Assembly (NCBI RefSeq): GCF_006716425.1
Contig: NZ_VFOZ01000001.1
Span: 4,836,001 to 4,900,000 of the forward strand
DNA from: Actinoallomurus bryophytorum
GTDB lineage: Bacteria; Actinomycetota; Actinomycetes; Streptosporangiales; Streptosporangiaceae
Direction: 5' to 3'
Length of the DNA: 64,000 bases
The notes under the pieces were generated by a model. It made no database searches. It was not told the origin of the DNA and was given only the letters and a program-made list of their open reading frames with translations. Below, in pieces: positions 49,924-60,700 of the stretch (its first letter is position 1; each line of letters starts with the position of its first letter). The position numbers and the translations under genes are program-made.

Positions 49924-51507
49924 TCAGTGGATCGGGAGCGGCATCTCGGCAGGGGCCTCGTCGGCGGACGTGGCGTCCGGGGTGCGGCGTGGGAGGAACA
50001 GTGCCGGGATGAACGCCAGGGTGAGCAGGCCCACGGCGTACCAGTAGGTGTGCTGGAACGCGTCCGCCATCGGGCCGGCGATCTTCTGGATGACCTGGGG
50101 CGTGACGTGCTGGGTGGCCGACAGGCCACCACCCGACGGTGTGCCGAGCTTGTCGGCCAGGCTGGTGGCCAGCAGCACCGACATCAGCGCCGTGCCCACG
50201 GACGCCGACACCTGCTGGAAGATGTTCAGCATCGTGCTGGCCCGCGGCACCTCGTCGTGGACCAGCGTCTGGATCGCGGCGGCCATCGTGGGCATCATCG
50301 TCAGGCCCATGCCCAGGCCCATGACGAACAGGATCGATCCGAGGATCCAGTACGACGTGTCCGCCTGGAGGAATCCGGTGAAGGTCGCCACCGAGGCGAT
50401 CACGATGACCAGGCCCAGCAGGACGACCCGGCCCGGGCCGACGCGGTCGGTGAGCTTGCCGCCGATCGGCATCGTGACCATCGCGCCGAAGCCCTGCGGG
50501 GCGAGCAGCAGGCCCGAGGCCAGGGCGCTCTCCTGCCGCACCACCTGGTAGTAGAGCGGGAGCAGGAGCATCGCGCCCATGAACGCGCACATGAACAGCA
50601 CCATCGTGCCCAGCGCCGCGGCGACCGAGCGGCGCTTGAGCAGGCGCAGGTCGATCAGCGGGTTGGTCGCCATCAGTGCGCGGATCGTGAAGAGCACGAC
50701 CAGCACCGCTCCGGTGATCGTGGTGACCAGGACCTCGGTCGAGCTGAAGTCGCTGTGCTGGGCGCCCGTGGCCAGGCCGTAGATCAGCAGGGCGAGGCCG
50801 GGTGACAGCAGCAGGAGGCCGAGGAGGTCGAGACGCTCGCCCGGCTTGGGGGTGTCACGCTTGAGGATCCGGGCGGACAGGAACAGCGCGACGATGCCGA
50901 TCGGCAGGTTGATGAAGAAGATCCAGCGCCACGAGACGTCGTCGACCAGGTAGCCGCCGAGGATCGGGCCGCAGATCGGGCCGAGCAGCATCGGGACGCC
51001 GACGATGCTCATCACCTGGCCGACCCGCTTCGGGCCGGCGGCCTGGGTGAGGATCGTCATGCCGGCCGGCATGATCATCCCGCCGCCCAGGCCCTGCAGG
51101 ACCCGGAAGACGATCAGGGACTCGGCGGACCAGGCCATGCCGGCCAGCGCCGAGCCGCACACGAAGAGTGCGATGGAGATCATGTAGAGACGTTTGGTGC
51201 CGAACCTGGACGAGGCCCAGCCGGTGACCGGGATGACCGTGGCCAGGGCCAGCGTGTAGCCCGTGGCCACCCACTGGATCGTGGACAGCGGGGAGTCGAA
51301 CTCCGTGGCCAGCCGGTTGATGGCGACGTTGACGACCGTCACGTCCAAGATCGACATGATGGCGCCGAGGACGACGACCATGGCGACCGCGAGCACGCCC
51401 CGATCGAGCCCTCCCGATGTCGCCTTCGGTGGGCCGTCCGCCACCTGGGGTGATGAGAGCGCGCTCAATTCCGTGTTCCAATCGTGAGATTTCGCCCGAT
51501 AGTGCAC
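49924..51507 (-). CDS. MFS transporter, DHA2/EmrB-QacA type
   Basis: A 527-residue multidrug-exporter-type MFS protein with about 14 helices. Signature segments are MSILDVTVVNVAINRLATEF (motif D1), WASSRFGTKRLYMISIALF (motif A), RVLQGLGGGMIMPAGMTIL and GPILGGYLVDDVSWRWIFFI (motif C and WRW). It exports drugs or metabolites by proton antiport. The open frame from GTG 51507 adds a polar N-terminal tail; a start closer to the first helix is possible. The family's usual TetR partner is not adjacent. It is divergent from an amidohydrolase gene. Confidence 0.92.
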   Translation of the reverse strand: MHYRAKSHDWNTELSALSSPQVADGPPKATSGGLDRGVLAVAMVVVLGAIMSILDVTVVNVAINRLATEFDSPLSTIQWVATGYTLALATVIPVTGWASSRFGTKRLYMISIALFVCGSALAGMAWSAESLIVFRVLQGLGGGMIMPAGMTILTQAAGPKRVGQVMSIVGVPMLLGPICGPILGGYLVDDVSWRWIFFINLPIGIVALFLSARILKRDTPKPGERLDLLGLLLLSPGLALLIYGLATGAQHSDFSSTEVLVTTITGAVLVVLFTIRALMATNPLIDLRLLKRRSVAAALGTMVLFMCAFMGAMLLLPLYYQVVRQESALASGLLLAPQGFGAMVTMPIGGKLTDRVGPGRVVLLGLVIVIASVATFTGFLQADTSYWILGSILFVMGLGMGLTMMPTMAAAIQTLVHDEVPRASTMLNIFQQVSASVGTALMSVLLATSLADKLGTPSGGGLSATQHVTPQVIQKIAGPMADAFQHTYWYAVGLLTLAFIPALFLPRRTPDATSADEAPAEMPLPIH

Positions 51508-51654
51508 TTATGTGCAGCTTTAGCTAGCACAACACATGATGGCCGAGGGCACCGACAGTTTGGCAAACCAATTAGGGGCCCCGCGCCGCCCCCATCCCGC
51601 CGATGGACGATGGGAGTACCCGGACAGGTCCCCGACAGGACGAGGAGAACGCCG

Positions 51655-53301
51655 ATGGACGCCGCCGACCTGGTCTTCACCGGTGGTCCGGTGCACACCG
51701 CCGACGCCGCGCGTAGCCGCGCCACGGCCGTCGCCGTACGGGGGGACCGGATCGTCGCGGTCGGCCATGACGACGTACGGGAGCTGATCGGGCCGCGCAC
51801 CGAGGTGATCGATCTGGCCGGGCGGCTGCTCGTGCCCGGCTTCCAGGACGCCCACGTCCACCCGGTCGGCGGCGGCATGGAGCTGGGCCAGTGCGACCTC
51901 ACCGGGGCGGTGACCCTGGAGGAGTACCGGGGGCGGATCCGGGCGTACGCCGACGCGAACCCGGGCCTGCCCTGGATCACCGGCGGCGGATGGTCCCTGG
52001 AGGCGTTCCCCGGCGGCACCCCGGTCCGCGAGCAGCTCGACGACCTCGTCCCGGACCGGCCCGCCTACCTCGTCAACCGCGACCACCACGGCGCCTGGGT
52101 CAACACCCGTGCCCTGGAACTCGCCGGGCTGACCGCCGCCACCACGGACCCGGGGGACGGCCGCGTCGAGCGCGACGCGGACGGCCGCCCGGCCGGGATG
52201 CTCCAGGAGGGCGCGATGCGGCTGGTCGGCGACCTCGTGCCGCGTCCTGCCGCCGCCGACCTCGTCGCCGCGCTGCTGCGGGCCCAGGCACTGCTGCACT
52301 CGTACGGCATCACCGCCTGGCAGGACGCCATCGTCGGCGGCAACCCGCTGACCGCCGACGCGACGCCGGCCTACCTCACGGCGGAACGCGAGGGACTGCT
52401 CACCGCACGCGTCGTCGGCGCCCTGTGGTGGGACCGCGAGCGCGGCGCGGAGCAGATCCCCGAGCTGCTCGAACGGCGCGAACGGCTGAGCGGCGGCCGG
52501 ATGCGCGCCACCAGCGTGAAGATCATGCAGGACGGCATCGCGGAGAACCACACCGCCGCGATGCTCGGCCCGTACCTCGACGGGCACGGCCGTGCCTCCG
52601 GCAACTCCGGCATCTCGTTCGTGGCGCCCGAAGCCCTGTGCGACCACGTCACCCGACTCGACGCGCACGGCTTTCAGGTGCACTTCCACGCTCTGGGCGA
52701 CCGTGCGGTACGCGAGGCGCTCGACGCCGTCGAGGCGGCACGGCGCGCCAACGGCTGGACGGGCACCCGGCCCCACCTCGCGCATCTGCAGGTCGTCCAC
52801 CCCGACGACGTGCCGAGGTTCCGCGTGCTCGGTGCGACCGCCAACCTGCAGCCGCTCTGGGCGGTGCACGAGCCGCAGATGGACGAGCTCACCATCCCGT
52901 TCCTGAGCTCTGAGCGCGCGGCACGGCAGTACCCGTTCGGCGACCTGCTCCGGGCGGGCGCCACCCTCGCGGCCGGCAGCGACTGGCCGGTCAGCAGCGC
53001 CGACCCGATCAAGGGTATGCACGTCGCGGTGAACCGAAGGGCCCCCGGCGCCGACGGGAGCACCCCGGCGTTCCTACCGGAACAGCGGCTCGACCTCGGC
53101 ACCGTTCTCGCCGCGTACACCGCGGGCAGCGCGTACGTGAACCATCTCGACGACACCGGCACGATCGAGCCGGGCAAGCTGGCGGACCTGGTGGTCCTCG
53201 ACCGCGATCCGTTCGCCAGCCCGCCTGAGGAGATCGGCGCGACGCGCGTACTCCAGACCTACGTCGGCGGCGACCGCGTCCACGCCGCCCCCGGCGCCTG
53301 A
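51655..53301 (+). CDS. amidohydrolase family protein (YtcJ-like, amidohydrolase 3)
   Basis: A 548-residue metal-dependent hydrolase. The metal-binding H-x-H is in LVPGFQDAHVHPVGGG (about residues 59-74); SVKIMQDGIAENHTAAML, FQVHFHALGDRAVREALDAV (metal His) and TLAAGSDWPVSSADP (catalytic Asp, about 440-454) follow, and the C-terminal beta-sandwich reads GTIEPGKLADLVVLDRDPF. This is the YtcJ-like subgroup, whose substrates are mostly unknown. GAGGAG precedes ATG 51655. It is cytoplasmic, without a signal peptide. A perfect 14-bp hairpin follows the stop. Confidence 0.92.
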   Translation: MDAADLVFTGGPVHTADAARSRATAVAVRGDRIVAVGHDDVRELIGPRTEVIDLAGRLLVPGFQDAHVHPVGGGMELGQCDLTGAVTLEEYRGRIRAYADANPGLPWITGGGWSLEAFPGGTPVREQLDDLVPDRPAYLVNRDHHGAWVNTRALELAGLTAATTDPGDGRVERDADGRPAGMLQEGAMRLVGDLVPRPAAADLVAALLRAQALLHSYGITAWQDAIVGGNPLTADATPAYLTAEREGLLTARVVGALWWDRERGAEQIPELLERRERLSGGRMRATSVKIMQDGIAENHTAAMLGPYLDGHGRASGNSGISFVAPEALCDHVTRLDAHGFQVHFHALGDRAVREALDAVEAARRANGWTGTRPHLAHLQVVHPDDVPRFRVLGATANLQPLWAVHEPQMDELTIPFLSSERAARQYPFGDLLRAGATLAAGSDWPVSSADPIKGMHVAVNRRAPGADGSTPAFLPEQRLDLGTVLAAYTAGSAYVNHLDDTGTIEPGKLADLVVLDRDPFASPPEEIGATRVLQTYVGGDRVHAAPGA

Positions 53302-53312
53302 GTGAAAGAAGG

Positions 53313-53352
53313 GGGCCGGCCGGGCCCGTACGGATCCAGGCCCGGCCGGCCC
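53313..53352. terminator. bidirectional stem-loop terminator
   Basis: GGGCCGGCCGGGCC (53313-53326) and GGCCCGGCCGGCCC (53339-53352) form a perfect 14-bp stem with a 12-nt loop between the convergent amidohydrolase and crotonyl-CoA carboxylase/reductase genes. Confidence 0.75.
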
Positions 53353-53416
53353 GCCGGGCGGCGGGCCGGTGGCCCCGCGCGCCCGGCGAATCCGCCGTCG
53401 GCGGAAGGTCTCCCGC

Positions 53417-54754
53417 TCACCGGCCGATCGGGTGTCCGGCGCGGCGGAAGACGCCGAGCCGCTCCTCGCCGATCCGGCGGCGGAGCTCGGGGTCCGCGAC
53501 GCCGAGCCCGTCCGACGGCGCGAGGCACCGCACGCCGACCTTGCCGACGTGCTCGTTGAGCTGAACGGCGCGCAGGGCGTCCGGCGCGTCCTCCAGCGCG
53601 TACGTCCTCGACAGCGTCGGCGTGACCATACCCAGCTCGATCAGCCGGTTGGTCTGGACGGCCTCGTGGTAGGTGCAGCCGTGACTGCCGATGATCCGCT
53701 TGACCTTCATCCACAGATGCCGGTTGTCGTACTCGTGCCAGTACCCGGTGCTCGACCCGCAGGTGACGATGGAGCCGCCCCGCGCGGCCAGCCAGACCGA
53801 CGCCGTGAACGTCTCCCGGCCGAGGTAGTCGAAGACGATGTCGGGATCCCGGCCGGCCAGGCCCCGGACCAGGCCGCCGATCGCCCGCCACGCCGCGGGG
53901 TCGCGAAGACCCTGCTCGCCGAGGCCGAGCGTGCTGCGGTCGATGACGTATTCGGCACCGAGCGCGCGGACGAGTTCGGCCTTCTCCTCCGAGCCGACCA
54001 CGCAGACCGGGACCCCGCCGCCGTTGCGCACGAACTGCACCCCGTACCCGCCCAGGCCGCCCGTGGCGCCCCAGATCAGCACCACGTCGCCCTGCTTCAT
54101 CCGCGCGCCGTGCCCGCCGACCAGCATCCGGTACGCCGTCCCGGCGCACAGCGTGTTCGCCGCGGCCTCCTCCCAGGTCAGGCACTCGGGCTTGCGGATG
54201 AGCTGGTTGCCCTTGACGATCGCGAACTCGGCCATGCCGCCGAAGTTGGTCTCATACCCCCAGGCGAGCGGCTCGGCGGCCAGGAGCCCGTCGTCCTGCG
54301 ACGCGGGGTCGCCCGGGTCGATGACCCCGGGGAAGACGACCACGCGGTCGCCGGCCGACCAGTGCCGTACGGCCGCGCCGGTACGGACCACGACGCCGGC
54401 GGCGTCCGAGCCGATGACGTGGTAGGGCAGGTCGTGCCGCGCTCCCCACCGCCCCTCGCGCGCACGGCGGTGCAGGAACGCGAACGTCGGGACCGGCTCG
54501 AAGACCGCCGTCCAGACGCTGTTGAAGTTGACGGACGAGGCCATCACCGCGACGACCACCTCGTCCGGGGCGAGCTCGGGCATCTCGACCGAGCCCACGT
54601 GGACCGAGCGGCGTACGTCCTTGTCGGACTCGCCGGCGAAGATTCCTGTCTCGTCCCTGAGCGTGTAGGCGGCGCGGAACCAGCTGGGCAGCTCGCAGGC
54701 GAGCAGCTCGGCGGGTTCGGCCCCGGCGAGGACCGCTTGTGTCAGATCGGACAT
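53417..54754 (-). CDS. ccr: crotonyl-CoA carboxylase/reductase
   Basis: A 445-residue MDR enzyme of the CCR family. Family-specific segments are MASSVNFNSVWTAVFEPVPT, HVIGSDAAGVVVRTG, WGYETNFGGMAEFAIVKGNQ (the Phe/Glu pair near the CO2 pocket), LIWGATGGLGGYGVQFVRNG (NADPH site) and IGSHGCTYHEAVQTNRLI. CCRs reductively carboxylate crotonyl-CoA or longer 2-enoyl-CoAs to ethylmalonyl- or alkylmalonyl-CoA. The start lies 27 nt after the PKS stop on the same strand behind GGGAAGG, so the two are probably co-transcribed. It would supply the PKS extender unit; no other ethylmalonyl-CoA pathway genes are adjacent. Confidence 0.95.
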   Translation of the reverse strand: MSDLTQAVLAGAEPAELLACELPSWFRAAYTLRDETGIFAGESDKDVRRSVHVGSVEMPELAPDEVVVAVMASSVNFNSVWTAVFEPVPTFAFLHRRAREGRWGARHDLPYHVIGSDAAGVVVRTGAAVRHWSAGDRVVVFPGVIDPGDPASQDDGLLAAEPLAWGYETNFGGMAEFAIVKGNQLIRKPECLTWEEAAANTLCAGTAYRMLVGGHGARMKQGDVVLIWGATGGLGGYGVQFVRNGGGVPVCVVGSEEKAELVRALGAEYVIDRSTLGLGEQGLRDPAAWRAIGGLVRGLAGRDPDIVFDYLGRETFTASVWLAARGGSIVTCGSSTGYWHEYDNRHLWMKVKRIIGSHGCTYHEAVQTNRLIELGMVTPTLSRTYALEDAPDALRAVQLNEHVGKVGVRCLAPSDGLGVADPELRRRIGEERLGVFRRAGHPIGR

Positions 54755-54781
54755 CGATGGCCTTCCCGTATCACTGACTGA

Positions 54782-57700
54782 TCACGCGGGCTCGGTCCGC
54801 GGCGCCCTGAGCACTTCGCCCAGGTGATCGGCGATGATCCGCACCGCCGGTGGATCGAGCAGGTTCAGATGGTGGGCACCCGGGATCGGGACGATCTCCA
54901 GGTCCGGGCACAGCTCGCCGAAGCCGTTCGCCTCGTCGAGGTCGTAGCGCGCGTCGTGGACCGCCCACGGCGTCGGCTCGGTCGAGCGGTAGAGGACGAC
55001 CCGTCCGTAGTAGGGACCCGGCCGGTACCGCTCGAGCGCCCGGGTGTCCTGGTGTGAGGTGAACTGGTGTACCGCCACGGCCGGCGGCAGCTGCTCCATG
55101 ACCGGCTTCGTACGCTCCATGACCAGCGCGAGCTGCTGGTCCTCCCCGAGCGCGGCGAGTTCCTCGAACCCGAGCCTGACCGAGACCCCGTACGTCGAGG
55201 TGAGGTACTCGCCGAAGTCGGCGTAGCGGCGCGCGGTGGTCTCGATGGGGTTCTCCACCTTCTTGGGTACGCCCGCGTCGATCAGCGCGACCAGCTCGAC
55301 GCCGCCGATCCGGCGGGCGATCTCGTAGGCGAGCACACCGCCGAAGGACCAGCCGCCGAGCCGGTACGGCCCCTGGGGCTGGACCGCGCGGATCATCGCG
55401 ATGTACCGGTCGGCGCGCTCCTCGACCTCGGGCGCGTCCCGGAACCGGTCCAGCCCCAGGAACGGCAGGTCCTCGCCGAGCAGCGTCGCGAGCTGCCGGT
55501 AGACCCCGGTGTCGCCACCGGCCGGGTGCAGGCAGAAGAAGGGCGGCAGCTTCGGTTCGGCGGAAGGCCGGTGCGCCGCGCCGGTGATGGGCCGCACGAC
55601 GTGGCGGAGCGCGATCGGGTCGGCGGCGGTCTCCGGCAGGCCGAGCCGGCGGCAGAGGTCGTCCTGCAGATCCTCCAGGCTCCGGCCGCTCAGCAGGTCC
55701 GAGGCGGCCACCGTGACGCCGAGGTCGTGCTCCAGAGTGCTCTTGATCCGGACCGCCACGAGAGAGTCCAGCCCCAGCTCGGTCAGGGGCCGGGAGGGAT
55801 CGGGCGGGAAGCCCAGGACCGCCGAGACCCGGGCCCGTACCCGGCCGTTCACGAGCCGCCGCGCGGTCGGCCCGTCGGCGTCGCGCAGCGCCTCCGGCCC
55901 GGGCCAGTCGTCATCGGCGGGAGCGCCGGCGGCGGCGCCGACCAGCGCGGCGAAGTAGGGCCGGTGCCGGATCTCGGGGAACGCCGCGAGGGCACGGACC
56001 ACGTTGAAACGGATCACCCCGGTGGCGGTCCGGTCATGGGCCAGCAGCGCCTCCAGGGCGTCACCGCCCTCCTCCGGCGTGATCGGGTCCAGCGCGGCGA
56101 CGGTCAGGCCGGCGACGCCGCCGACCTCCGCCCACGGACCCCAGTTGATCGTCCCGCCGGTCAGGCCGTGTGCCCGGCGCCAGTCCACGAACGCGTCCGT
56201 GCGTGCGTTGGCCGCCGCGTACGCCGCCTGGCCCGGTGAGCCCAGCAGCGCGGCGGCCGAGGAGTACACGAGCCACCAGTCCAGGTGGAACCGCCTGGTC
56301 GCCTCGTGCAGCCGGACCGCGCCGTCGACCTTCGGTGACCAGACGCGGCGCAGGTCCTCGGGGCCGAGCTCGTTCACGAGCCGGTCGTCCAGTACCCCGG
56401 CGGCGTGCACGACCCCGCGCAGCCGCAGCCCGTTCCGGCGGGCGGCGGCGACCATCCGCTCGGCCACGCCCGGTGCCGCGATGTCACCGAGCACGATCGC
56501 GACCTCGGTGCCGAACGCGCGGAGCTCCTCGATGGTCTGCTGGGCGGCGGGGCCCGGCCCGGACCGGCCGGAGAGCACCAGGCGCCCGGCCCCGCGCTCG
56601 GCCAGGCGCCGGGCGGCGACCAGGCCGAGCCCTCCGTATCCGCCGCTGATCAGGTACGCGCCTCCGTGGCGTACCGGTTCCAGCACCGGAGTGCCGCCCA
56701 GCCGTACGGTGCGGAGCCGTGACGTGTACCGGACGCCGTCACGCCAGGCGACCTCGGTGTCGGCGTCGCCGCCGAGCAGCTCGGCGAGCGCCGAGGCCGG
56801 ATCGTCCACGTCGAGGAAGGTCGCCCGCAGGGCGGAGTGCTCGAACGCGAGCACACGCGTCAGGGAACGGACGAAGGACTGCCCCGGCTCACCGGCCTCG
56901 CCGTCGCGTACCGCGGCCGTCCGCCGGGTGAGGATCCACAGCCGGTTCACCGGCGGCAGCGTCCGGACCAGCCCGGACAGGGCGAGCAGGAGAGCCTCGT
57001 CGCCCAGTCTGGCGGGCACGACGACCACCACGTCCAGCGAACCGGTCTCGCGGAACTCCTCCTCCAGACGCCGGCGGATGACGTACCGGCCGGCGTCGCC
57101 CAGTCCGTCGGCGATCGCCGCGGCGTCCGCGTCCTCCAGGTCGGAGAGCACCAGCCAGGCCGCGTTCCCGTCCGGCGGCCGCGGCGCCGGCGCCGGTGCC
57201 GGCTCCCAGGCGGCCTCGACGAGCTTGGCCGACAACGGCACCGGCACGGCGCCCGCCGGGATCCGGCGCAGCTCGACGTCTCGTGCCTCCAGCAGCACCG
57301 TTCCGGCCTCGTTCACGAGCCGCAGGGCCGCCACGGCCGAGCCGTCGGCTCTGGGCCGCGGCGTCTCGAACTCACAAGACCCGCCGTCACCCGTCGCGCC
57401 CGGCACCCGCAGCCGCCCGATCGCGACGGTGGTCCACTCGGCGCCGAACGAGGCCAGGCACCGGTCCAGGACGATCGGGTGCACCCGGAAACGCCGGTCA
57501 CCGCGCTCGGCCGGGAGGATCGCGGTGCGGCCGGTGTACGTCCGGCCGGCCGTCTCCCCGGCCACCGAGGTCACGGTCGCGGTGGCGAGCGGTGTCCAGC
57601 CCCCGGCGATGGTACGAGTCTGGATCTCGATCCGGCACTTGGACGTGGCGACGCCCATGGGCGTGCACGTCGTGGTGATCGTCGAATCGTCGTCCAGGGG

Positions 57701-60700
57701 GAGAAGCCGTTCGAGCCGCAGACCGGTCAGGACCGGCGCCTCGGTACCCAGGGCCGCGGCGCCGGCCGCGAGCGCGATCTCGGCGTACGCGGCGGCCGGC
57801 AGCATGGACGTGCCGTGCAGAGTGAGCCAGGGCAGCCGGTCGCCGCCGACGTTCGCGCTCCAGGCGTGCCGGTGGCTCGGCAGTTCGACGTGTGCGCCGA
57901 GCAGCGGGTGATGCCCGGCCGGCCGCGTCGCACGGGCCCGCGTCCAGTGGTGTTCGTGCCGCCAGGGCGGGGACGGGACGTCGCGGACCTGGCCGTCGGC
58001 GGGCGGCTGGACGGGGAGCCCGCTGATCCTGAGGGCGGCGAGCTGCGTGTGGAAGGTGACGGTGTCGTCGGCGGCCTCTTCGCCCTCCGGGCCCCGCCGC
58101 AGAGTCGGCAGGATGAGTGCGTCCTCGGCGGTGTCGGCGAGCGCGTGCGCGAGCAGCGGATGGGCCGAGACCTCCACGAAGGTACGGTGGCCGTCGGCCA
58201 CCGCCGCGCCCACGGCGCCGGCCAGCCGGACCGGGTTCCGCAGGTTCGCCGCCCAGTAGTTCCGGTCGAAGACGGGCACCTGCCAGGGGTCGCCGAGTGT
58301 GGTCGTGTAGAACGCGACGCGGGGCGTCGTGGGGTGGATGTCCTCGAGGCGCTGCCGCAGCGGGTCGAGGAGAGGTTCGACCTGAGGGGAGTGGCCGGCG
58401 CCCTCGGCCCGCACCCGGCGGGCGAGCAGCCCGCGCCGCTCCGCGCGGCCGATCACGGCGGCGATCTGCTCGGCGGCACCGGTGATGACCGTCTGCCGCG
58501 GTGACGCGAGCACGGCCACGTACACGTCCGGGCAGCCGGCGCACAGCTGGGCGATCTCCTCACCCGGCACGCCGAGCACCGCCATGGCACCCCCGCCCGT
58601 GATGCCCGCCAGCAGCTGGGCCCTGACCGTGATGACCTTGACGCCGTCGCGCAAGGACAGGGCACCGGCCATGACCGCGGCCGCGACCTCGCCACTGGAG
58701 TGACCGATGACGGCGGCGGGCTCGACGCCGTACGCCTGCCAGAGCCGCGCCAGCCCGACCTGGACGGCGAACAGCGTGATCATGGTCTCGGCGGGGCCCT
58801 GCTCGCCGGCCCCGTCCAGGGCCTCCCAAACGGAGAAGCCGGCCTCGGCCTGGACCAGGGGCTCCAGCAGCTCGATCGCGGCGCCGAACGCGGGTTCGTC
58901 GGTGAGCAGCGTCCGCGCCATACCCGGCCGCTGCGCGCCGTACCCGGAGAAGACCCATACCGGTGCCCCGTCGCCGGCGGCCACCCCGGTCACGACGGCG
59001 GGGTGTGCCCGGCCCGCCGCGAGTGCCCGCAGGCCCTCGGTGAGAGCGGCGCTCGCACGCCCGACCACGGCGGCCCCGAACCGTCCGCGACCGTAGCGGC
59101 GGGCGAGGGTGTGCGCGGCCTCCGCGGGATCGTCCGGCCCGTCGGCGAGCCGGCCGGCGTACTCGGTGACCCGGTCGGGGGACACGTCGGAGAGCAGGAG
59201 CGTGTGCACCGGATGCGTCGCGCGTACGGTCCACGGCGCGGCGGGCGCCGCCGCGAGGACGACGTGGGCGTTCGCGCCACCGAAGCCGAAGGCGGAGACC
59301 CCGGCCCGGCCGGGCCCAGGCGGCCAGGGCGTCTGCTCGGCAACGACCTTCAGGCCCAGTCCCTCGAAGTCGATGTGCGGGTTCGGCCGGTGGTAGTGCA
59401 GGCTCGGCGGGATGGTCCGGTGCCAGAGCGCGAGCACGGTCTTGATCAGCGAGGCCACTCCCGAGGCGGGCTCCAGGTGCCCCAGGTTGCTCTTGACCGA
59501 GCCGATCAGCAGTGGTGTCGCGCGGTCACGGCCCAGCACCGTCCCGAGCGCGTGCGCCTCGATCGGGTCGCCGAGCAGGGTGCCGGTACCGTGCGCCTCG
59601 ACGTAGTCCGGCGCCTCCAGGCCCGAGTAGACCTCCCGCAGCAGGGCCTCCTGGGCCTCGGGGTTCGGGGCGACGAGTCCGTTGGAACGGCCGTCGGAGT
59701 TGATGCCGGTGTCGCGGATGACGGCGAGGACCCGGTCGCCGTCGCGGTGGGCGTCGCCGAGCCGTTTGAGGACCACCACGCCGCAGCCCTCACTGCGGAC
59801 CATGCCGTTCGCGGAGGCGTCGAACGCCTTGCACCGGCCGTCCGGCGCCGTCCCTCCCGCCTGCTCGAACGTCAGGGTGATCATCGGCGAGAGCAGCACG
59901 TTGACACCGCCGACGATGGCCAGGTCGCTCTCGCCCGCTCCCAGGGACCGTACGGCCAGATGGGTCGCGACCAGGGAGGACGAACACGCGGTGTCGATGC
60001 TCATCGACGGCCCGCGCAGGTCGAGCAGGTACGACAGCCGGTTGGCGGCGATGCTCAGCGCGCCGCCCGTCGTCGTCCAGGGCGACACCTCCGAACCCGG
60101 CGCGGCCGTCAGGAAGGCGTACTCCGGAACCGAGATGCCCGCGAACACGCTTGTACGGCTGCCGTGCAGCGACGCGGGGGCGATGCCCGCGTGCTCGAGC
60201 GCCTCCCAGGCGACCTCCAGCAGCAGTCGCTGCTGCGGGTCCATGGCGTCGGCCTCGTCCGGAGTGATTCCGAAGAACCGCGAGTCGAACCCCGCGACGT
60301 CGTCGAGGAACCCGCCGAGCCGGCTCGCCGGCTCGTACCCGTCCTCCCATCGGTCGTCCGGCACCTCGCGGATCGCGTCTCCGCGTTCGAGCAGAAAATC
60401 CCAGTACGCCCCCGGCCCGGCGATGCCGCCAGGTAAGCGGCAGCCCAGCCCCACGACCGCGATCTCGCAGCGGTCCGGCCCGGACCGCACGGCCGTCGTC
60501 TCGCCGGGAGGTGCGGCCAGCTCACGGGCCAGCGCGGTGATCGTCGGGTACTCGTAGAGCAGGATCGTCGGGAGCGCACGGCCGACGAGATCCTCGAGTT
60601 CGCCCACGATCGCCACCGAGTCGCGTGAGGTCATTCCGAGCTCGGCGAGCGGGCGGTCGGGGTCGATCTCTCCGGCGGCGACGTGGCAGCGTGCGGCGAT

